Below, one piece after another: positions 5,601-6,860 of a stretch of 6,860 nt of DNA. Position 1 is the first letter of the stretch, and each line of letters starts with the position of its first letter. The DNA is taken from contig JAUVHF010000084.1 in the NCBI GenBank assembly GCA_030593425.1, positions 1 through 6,860 of the forward strand. Reading direction: 5' to 3'. The notes under the pieces are model-generated. The model worked only from the letters and a program-made list of their open reading frames with translations. It did no database searches and was not told the DNA's origin. The DNA is from Anaerolineales bacterium (GTDB lineage: Bacteria; Chloroflexota; Anaerolineae; UBA7937). A program made the position numbers and the translations under genes.

Positions 5601-6287
5601 GTGCCTATCTTGAAGGAGAAAGAAAGGGAAGAGGTCCAAAAGCAGTTCGAGGGTTTGGCTAACCCGGTGAAACTGGTGATGTTCACTCAGAAGATCGAAT
5701 GCGAGTACTGCGAAGATACCAGGATGATGGTCGAGGAACTGGCTGCCCTCTCCGACAAGGTGACCGCCGAGATCTACAACTTCATCATCGACAAAGAGGT
5801 GGCAGAGAAGTACGCGGTGGACAAGATCCCGGCCATCGCCATTCTAGGAGTTCATCCCCAGGGCTCATCCCCAGGGGAGAAGGACTATGACATCCGGTAC
5901 TACGGGATCCCCGCGGGGTACGAGTTCAGCGCCCTCATCGAGGATATAAAGACCGTCTCCTCCGGCCAATCGGGCCTCTCGGAGGAGACGAGAGCCGCCC
6001 TAGCCAAAATCGATGAGCCGGTGCATATGCAAGTCTTCACCACCCCTACCTGACCTTACTGTCCCAGGGCGGTCGCCCTGACGCATAAGATGGCTCTAGA
6101 GAGCGACCAGATCCGGGCCGATGCCATCGAAGCCATGGAGTTCCCCCATCTAGCCATCAAATACCAGGTGCAAGGGGTGCCCCGCACGGTGATCAACGAG
6201 ACCCACTTCGTTGATGGGGCCGTGCCCGAGCCGATGATGGTAGAGAGGGTGCTGAAGGCGCTGGGAAAGGATATGACCAAGGCGTAG
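5601..6287 (+). CDS. selenocysteine-containing glutaredoxin-like protein disulfide oxidoreductase (TGA at 6051 read as Sec)
   Basis: The product is a two-domain protein disulfide oxidoreductase of the PDO/glutaredoxin-like family, a cytoplasmic enzyme that makes, breaks or shuffles protein disulfides in thermophiles and anaerobes. It starts at GTG 5601, with AAGGAG at 5589-5594, 6 nt upstream. Domain 1 has the active site C34-E-Y-C37 and the cis-proline P77 (K-I-P-A). Domain 2 begins M-Q-V-F-T-T-P-T and is followed by an in-frame TGA (6051-6053), then P-Y-C-P-R-A-V-A-L-T-H-K-M-A and cis-proline P194 (G-V-P-R-T). The frame is otherwise open to TAG 6285-6287. With TGA as residue 151 the protein is 228 residues, the normal family length, and the site becomes U151-P-Y-C154 in place of the usual CPYC. 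In the well-studied archaeal PDO the C-terminal CPYC is the main redox site, so Sec replaces its nucleophilic cysteine. A SECIS-like hairpin follows at 6065-6080. Terminating at TGA would leave domain 2 without any active site. The alternatives are a nonsense mutation or a sequencing error. Confidence 0.92.
6051..6053 (+). other. recoded TGA selenocysteine codon
   Basis: TGA occupies the first position of the C-x-x-C motif in domain 2, between T-T-P-T and P-Y-C-P. It is followed by C (TGAC), the same context as the E. coli fdhF selenocysteine codon and a weak context for termination. Elsewhere in the window TGA ends genes normally (1894-1896, 4866-4868 and 358-360 on the minus strand). Confidence 0.9.
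6065..6080 (+). promoter_or_regulatory. bacterial SECIS element (apical stem-loop)
   Basis: CAGGGC (6065-6070) pairs perfectly with GCCCTG (6075-6080) around the tetraloop GGTC (6071-6074). Seventeen nucleotides separate the TGA from the loop, which lies inside the accepted bacterial range of roughly 16-37 nt, and a G occupies both of the first two loop positions as the bacterial consensus requires. The same GGUC loop caps the E. coli fdhF element at almost the same distance. Below a 2x2 mismatch, 6060-6062 (TGT) can pair with 6083-6085 (GCA, including one G-U). The bulged U of the E. coli upper stem is absent. The hairpin is inside the coding sequence and encodes P-R-A-V-A-L, so it must satisfy both protein and RNA constraints. 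Confidence 0.85.
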
Positions 6288-6312
6288 ATAGATCGCGAAA
6301 CTGCTCAATATC

Positions 6313-6331
6313 GAGAAAAGTGAGGTTTCTC
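6313..6331 (+). promoter_or_regulatory. small hairpin presenting the ribosome site in its loop
   Basis: GAGAAA at 6313-6318 pairs with TTTCTC at 6326-6331, leaving AGTGAGG as the loop. The GAGG ribosome binding site (6322-6325) of the following methyltransferase is in that loop and the start TTG is at 6333. The stem is short and AT-rich, so it may be weak or incidental. Confidence 0.3.
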
Positions 6332-6332
6332 A

Positions 6333-6860
6333 TTGCCCCTAACTGGCCACTTCGACCTGATGACTTCCTTCTATGACCGCATCTTTGGCCTGCCCGATGT
6401 TGGTCCTCTACAGGGACTACTCGCCTTACCGATTTCGGGTCGGCTTCTAGATGTGGGTGGTGGGACCGGGCGAGTGGCCCAAACCCTGGGCGATCAGATC
6501 GGGCGGGTAATCATCCTAGATAACTCGGCAGGGATGGTGCGGCAGGCTACCAGAAAAGGGCTGACAGCGGTGCGAGGCGACGTGGAAAGACTTCCCTTCG
6601 CCGATGACTGCTTCAGCCGCATCCTGGTGGTGGACGCCTTTCACCACTTTCGCCACCAGACTCAGGCCGCTCGAGAACTGCTTCGAGTTGTCTCTCCTCA
6701 AGGGCGACTGGTCATCCACGAGCCCAATATCAAACGATGGGTGGTGAAGGCAGTGGCTCTAGCCGAGAAGGCGGCATTGATGCAGAGCCGTTTCGGTGGA
6801 AAGGAGGCAGCCACGAAACTTTTCCACAAATGGGGAGGAAAAGTGACCCTCTCCAAAGAA
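6333..6860 (+). CDS. class I SAM-dependent methyltransferase (UbiE/type 11 like), 3' end cut by window
   Basis: A TTG start at 6333, 7 nt after GAGG, opens a frame that is still open at the window edge, giving 176 visible residues beginning M-P-L-T-G-H-F-D-L-M-T-S-F-Y-D-R, an N-terminus typical of small methyltransferases of this type. The SAM-binding motif I is L-L-D40-V-G-G-G-T-G46. D63 at the end of strand 2 (V-I-I-L-D) would bind the ribose hydroxyls, G-D83-V-E-R-L-P-F is the motif II region, and L-R-V-V-S-P-Q-G-R-L-V-I-H-E-P is the post-motif strand. The fold is therefore a Rossmann-type methyltransferase; the acceptor cannot be named. An ATG at 6360 is a possible but poorer start, because it would drop the conserved T-G-H-F-D. 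It lies 45 nt after the selenoprotein gene with no terminator between, and probably belongs to the same transcript. Confidence 0.88.
   Translation, partial: MPLTGHFDLMTSFYDRIFGLPDVGPLQGLLALPISGRLLDVGGGTGRVAQTLGDQIGRVIILDNSAGMVRQATRKGLTAVRGDVERLPFADDCFSRILVVDAFHHFRHQTQAARELLRVVSPQGRLVIHEPNIKRWVVKAVALAEKAALMQSRFGGKEAATKLFHKWGGKVTLSKE

Noticed and set aside
5601..6053. A 150-residue oxidoreductase ending at TGA 6051, with a separate 65-residue gene from 6090
   Set aside because: The break falls on the first active-site cysteine, the residues between (P-Y-C-P-R-A-V and so on) are family-typical, the frame is unchanged, and a SECIS-like hairpin follows. Two separate genes would leave the second without an active site or a ribosome binding site.
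6051..6053. Genome-wide reassignment of TGA to Trp or Gly
   Set aside because: TGA ends the methyltransferase gene at 1894-1896, tldE at 4866-4868 and the minus-strand gene at 358-360 at the expected family or gene lengths, and no other gene here has an internal TGA.
6056..6280. Minus-strand open frame opposite the second oxidoreductase domain
   Set aside because: It is a shadow of the conserved plus-strand coding sequence, with no ribosome site or recognisable domain.
1..6860. CRISPR array, insertion sequence, tRNA or rRNA gene
   Set aside because: I found no regularly spaced repeats, transposase motifs, terminal inverted repeats, or tRNA/rRNA signatures on either strand.

Overview
The window is a compact, moderately GC-rich bacterial segment with strong GGAGG-type ribosome binding sites and GTG/TTG starts. 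It reads like an uncultivated anaerobe or thermophile. Chloroflexota is my best guess, from the gene flavour and the beta-rich unknown protein at the left, but no marker gene here proves a lineage.

Layout. Positions 1-357 hold no convincing complete gene: a possible C-terminal tail of a plus-strand gene ends at 65, and a perfect 8-bp GC hairpin lies at 256-276. A minus-strand gene of unknown function (358-879) has two similar halves. A divergent promoter region (880-1020) separates it from a plus-strand series that continues to the window edge: a stand-alone homocysteine S-methyltransferase-type protein (1021-1896), a possible 40-residue membrane peptide (1932-2054), tldD (2103-3488), its partner tldE/pmbA (3492-4868), a two-ended membrane protein with a long helical middle (4865-5587), a glutaredoxin-like protein disulfide oxidoreductase (5601-6287), and a SAM-dependent methyltransferase cut by the window end (6333-6860). 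No clear terminator or strong new promoter separates the genes from tldD onward, so they are probably cotranscribed.

Main discovery. The disulfide oxidoreductase is interrupted by an in-frame TGA at 6051-6053. This codon sits exactly where the first cysteine of the C-terminal CPYC active site belongs. Translation resumes in the same frame with P-Y-C-P-R-A-V and runs to a TAG at 6285-6287, giving a normal full-length two-domain protein of 228 residues. A perfect 6-bp hairpin with a GGTC loop (6065-6080) begins 11 nt after the TGA, which is the architecture of a bacterial SECIS element. TGA is a normal stop in other genes of the window, so whole-code reassignment is ruled out. The gene is best read as a selenoprotein with a U-P-Y-C site. 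Standard gene callers would split it in two.

How the genes fit. TldD/TldE form a peptide-cleaving metalloprotease. The neighbouring oxidoreductase handles protein dithiols in the cytoplasm, and the methyltransferases act in one-carbon or SAM chemistry. A shared pathway is not shown by the sequence; cotranscription is the only link that can be supported.
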